Part shown: piece by piece, positions 61,428 through 64,000 of the stretch | How the letters are laid out: each line of letters starts with the position of its first letter | Numbering within the stretch: position 1 is the stretch's first letter | Origin: Cyclonatronum proteinivorum | Lineage (GTDB): Bacteria > Bacteroidota > Rhodothermia > Balneolales > Cyclonatronaceae | NCBI RefSeq assembly: GCF_003353065.1 | Contig: NZ_CP027806.1 | Location: forward strand, 3,430,501 to 3,494,500 | Direction of reading: 5' to 3' | DNA: 64,000 nt | Notes under the pieces: model-generated | What the model was told of the DNA's origin: nothing | Database searches by the model: none | Seen by the model: only the letters and a program-made list of their open reading frames with translations | Made by a program: the position numbers and the translations under genes

Positions 61428-64000
61428 ATGGAGGGTAACTTCTCAAACCGAGTGCGGGATGTAATACAGTTCAGCCGTGAAGAAGCACTGCGGCTGGGCC
61501 ACGATTACATTGGTACAGAACATCTCATCTTAGGCATTATCCGCCTTGATGACGGAGTTGCTGTTCGCATTCTACAAAATCTCAACTGCGATCTTTCTAA
61601 ACTCAAAAAAACCATCGAAGATACCGTCCGCGGTACTGGCGGTGCAATTACCGTCGGCAACATACCCCTGACCAAACAGGCCGAGAAAGTACTGCGCATT
61701 ACCTATCTTGAAGCCAAACTGTACAAAAGTGATACCATAGGCACCGAACACCTGCTGCTTTCACTGCTGCGCGACGATGAGAACATTGCTGCGCAAATAC
61801 TCCATCAGTTTAATATCGGCTATGATAGCGTTCGTGAAGAACTTGACCTTATAATATCCGGCAAACCAAGAAGTCAGGATAAATCAGGCGGTGATTCAGG
61901 TGCAGCTATGGCAGCTTCAGATGTACCACCATCAAAAAGTTATAAACCTTCATCCGGAAGCGGTGACAGTAAGAAAATGGAAAAAACTAAAACTCCCGTA
62001 TTAGACAATTTTGGCCGGGATTTGACCAAGCTGGCCGAAGAATCCAAATTGGACCCCATCGTAGGACGCGAAAAAGAAATTGAGCGCCTAGCACAGGTTC
62101 TGAGTCGCAGAAAGAAAAATAATCCTGTGCTCATCGGTGAACCCGGCGTGGGGAAAACAGCGATTGCCGAAGGGCTTGCGCTGCGTATTGTAGAGCGCAA
62201 AGTATCCCGCGTGTTATATGAAAAGCGGGTTGTCGCCCTTGATCTTGCCGCGCTGGTCGCAGGCACGAAATACCGCGGTCAGTTCGAAGAGCGCATGAAA
62301 GCGGTCATGACGGAGCTGGAAAAAGTAAGCAACGTCATCCTGTTTATTGATGAGCTTCATACCATTGTAGGTGCCGGCGGCGCTTCCGGGTCGCTCGACG
62401 CTTCGAACATGCTCAAGCCTGCGCTCGCACGCGGCGACGTTCAGGCCATAGGCGCGACTACGCTCAATGAGTATCGTCAGTTTATTGAAAAAGACGGTGC
62501 GCTCGAGCGTCGGTTCCAGAAAATTATGGTCGATCCCACTACGCCGGATGAAACCGCCATCATTCTGAATCAGATTAAAAACAAGTACGAGAAACATCAC
62601 TCGGTTCGCTACACAGACGAAGCCATTGAAGCCTGTGTTAAGCTGACCGACCGTTACGTAACCGATCGCTTCCTGCCCGATAAGGCCATCGACGCCCTTG
62701 ATGAAGCGGGTGCCCGCGTACACCTTGCCAATATCACCGTGCCGCAGCACATCATCGATCTCGAAGAGCAAATTGAAAAAGCTACGGAAGAGAAGAACAA
62801 GATGGTAAAAAGCCAGCGTTTTGAAGACGCGGCACGCCTGCGGGATACCGAGAAAAAACTCATGGAAGAGCTCGAAAACGCCCAAAAAGACTGGGAAGTC
62901 GAGTCCGAGAAAATTGTCTTCGATGTGAATGAAGAAGACGTCGCCAAGGTCGTTGGGATGATGACCGGCATTCCGGTTTCCAAAATCGCGCAGAGTGAAG
63001 GCACCAAGCTTCTCAAAATGCGCGAAGAGCTTACCCGGCAAGTTATAGGTCAGGACGAAGCCATTGTAAAGCTTTCCAAGGCCATACAGCGCACCCGCGC
63101 AGGTCTCAAAGATCCGGCCCGCCCCATTGGTTCGTTTATTTTCCTGGGACCTACAGGCGTCGGAAAGACGGAGCTTGCGAAAAGCCTTTCACGCTATCTG
63201 TTTGATGTGGATGACGCGCTTGTCCGCATTGACATGAGTGAGTACATGGAAAAGTTCTCTGTATCGAGACTTGTCGGAGCGCCCCCGGGCTACGTCGGTT
63301 ACGAAGAAGGCGGCATTCTCACAGAGAAGGTCCGGCGCAAGCCTTACTCGGTAGTACTGCTCGATGAAATTGAGAAAGCACACCCCGATGTATTCAACCT
63401 GCTGCTGCAGGTACTCGACGACGGAATCCTGACCGACTCTCTTGGCCGCAAAGTTGATTTCCGGAACACCATCATTATTATGACATCGAATATTGGTGCA
63501 CGGGATATCAAGAACCTGGGTCGCGGTATCGGTTTCAGCCCGACCGAATCTGCCTTTGACTACGCGAAGATGAAGTCCGTCATTCAAGACGCGCTCCGGA
63601 AGGTTTTCAATCCGGAATTCCTGAACCGCGTTGATGATGTGATTGTCTTCAAGCCGCTCGAAAAAGAAGACATTTTCAAAATTATCGACAATATGGCGGA
63701 CCTGCTCTTTAAGCGAATCCGCGATCTCAACTTCAATGTAGAGATTACCAAAGGTGCTAAGGATTTCCTGAGTGAGAAGGGCTTTGATCCGAAATACGGT
63801 GCCCGGCCCCTGAAGCGTGCCATCCAAAAGTACGTGGAAGATCCGCTCGCAGAAGAGCTGCTGTCCGCTCAAAAGGAAGAAGGTGCAACCATCCGGATTA
63901 AGATGAACGCTTCGCGCGATAATCTCACCTTTGAGTGGAAGAGCCCGGAACAGTCAGGTGGAAGCGAAAGCGAAACAACGGACGAAGAAGAGACAAGCTC
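61428..64000 (+). CDS. clpC: ClpC-type ATP-dependent Clp protease ATP-binding subunit (partial)
   Basis: AAA+ unfoldase that feeds substrates to ClpP. The gene starts at ATG 61428 and runs off the window without a stop; 857 codons are present, so only a short end is missing. N-terminal Clp_N repeats (1-145: SREEALRLGHDYIGTEHLILG; KLYKSDTIGTEHLLLSLL), first AAA domain with GEPGVGKTA and LFIDELHTIVGAGG, a UVR-like helical segment (about 460-490, KSQRFEDAARLRDTE), and second AAA domain with GPTGVGKTELAK and LLDEIEKAHPDVFN. An IGF loop (GRGIGFSP) for ClpP contact is present. The UVR segment and N-domain identify ClpC rather than ClpA or ClpB. Confidence 0.96.
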   Translation, partial: MEGNFSNRVRDVIQFSREEALRLGHDYIGTEHLILGIIRLDDGVAVRILQNLNCDLSKLKKTIEDTVRGTGGAITVGNIPLTKQAEKVLRITYLEAKLYKSDTIGTEHLLLSLLRDDENIAAQILHQFNIGYDSVREELDLIISGKPRSQDKSGGDSGAAMAASDVPPSKSYKPSSGSGDSKKMEKTKTPVLDNFGRDLTKLAEESKLDPIVGREKEIERLAQVLSRRKKNNPVLIGEPGVGKTAIAEGLALRIVERKVSRVLYEKRVVALDLAALVAGTKYRGQFEERMKAVMTELEKVSNVILFIDELHTIVGAGGASGSLDASNMLKPALARGDVQAIGATTLNEYRQFIEKDGALERRFQKIMVDPTTPDETAIILNQIKNKYEKHHSVRYTDEAIEACVKLTDRYVTDRFLPDKAIDALDEAGARVHLANITVPQHIIDLEEQIEKATEEKNKMVKSQRFEDAARLRDTEKKLMEELENAQKDWEVESEKIVFDVNEEDVAKVVGMMTGIPVSKIAQSEGTKLLKMREELTRQVIGQDEAIVKLSKAIQRTRAGLKDPARPIGSFIFLGPTGVGKTELAKSLSRYLFDVDDALVRIDMSEYMEKFSVSRLVGAPPGYVGYEEGGILTEKVRRKPYSVVLLDEIEKAHPDVFNLLLQVLDDGILTDSLGRKVDFRNTIIIMTSNIGARDIKNLGRGIGFSPTESAFDYAKMKSVIQDALRKVFNPEFLNRVDDVIVFKPLEKEDIFKIIDNMADLLFKRIRDLNFNVEITKGAKDFLSEKGFDPKYGARPLKRAIQKYVEDPLAEELLSAQKEEGATIRIKMNASRDNLTFEWKSPEQSGGSESETTDEEETS

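Noticed and set aside
62214-63041. 275-codon frame antisense to clpC
   Set aside because: Lies wholly within the well-supported clpC frame on the other strand; its length follows from clpC codon use.
1-64000. CRISPR array, prophage, integron or rRNA/tRNA genes
   Set aside because: No regularly spaced direct repeats, no phage structural or integrase genes, and no recognisable RNA gene were found on either strand.

Overview
The window is a piece of a bacterial chromosome, mostly housekeeping genes, with GC content near 50 percent by eye. No plasmid, phage, rRNA or tRNA gene is visible. Several features point to the Rhodothermota/Balneolota side of the Bacteroidota-related bacteria: a short primary sigma factor lacking region 1.1 (5224-6108), possible promoters of the TTTG-N20/21-TAnnTTT type, a complex I operon with a pterin carbinolamine dehydratase gene between nuoM and nuoN (an order I recall from Rhodothermus marinus), and CrtI-type carotenoid desaturation. 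This placement is inferred from gene content, not from a tree.

Layout. 0.2-9 kb: a long hairpin, an M3 oligoendopeptidase, a GAF protein translationally coupled to phosphopentomutase, the primary sigma factor, a low-complexity lipoprotein and an outer-membrane barrel. 9-18 kb: a UspA protein, a Na+/solute symporter with a secreted sugar isomerase-like protein, a VOC protein, a secreted GH65 glucosidase, a TauE exporter, and the remains of a PIN-type toxin-antitoxin module. 18-34 kb: gatA, tatA, a BamA/TamA-family protein, a cNMP-binding protein, an RlmD-type methyltransferase, a carotenoid desaturase, an MscS-type channel, two glycosyltransferases, lysine 6-aminotransferase, an SDR, and a non-autonomous transposable element. 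34-45 kb: a lipoprotein, ftsH, thiL, an ExbB/ExbD motor operon and a 1196-residue outer-membrane protein of unknown role. 45-53 kb: rpsF-rpsR-rplI and complex I genes split into nuoJK and nuoL-nuoM-phhB-nuoN. 53-64 kb: a MoxR ATPase, nadA, the cmk-rpsA pair, rpsT, gpmI and most of clpC, which runs off the right edge.

The least explained material is between genes. (1) Five diverged copies of a roughly 90-97 bp repeat lie at 13101, 13288, 18077, 44831 and 60934. Each lies 3' of a gene and in that gene's orientation, and each is open in the same aligned reading frame. (2) A 254 bp element at 33251-33504 has perfect 14 bp terminal inverted repeats, a 4 bp target duplication (ATAA) and a 103-nt internal hairpin. 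(3) An intact 55-residue antitoxin at 17712 is followed by a PIN toxin broken by a nonsense codon and a frameshift. (4) A hairpin with a U-run lies 21 nt upstream of rpsF, and a strong terminator overlaps the nuoK stop codon. I did not find a clear new multi-gene defence or metabolic system. The repeat family is the best candidate for something undescribed.
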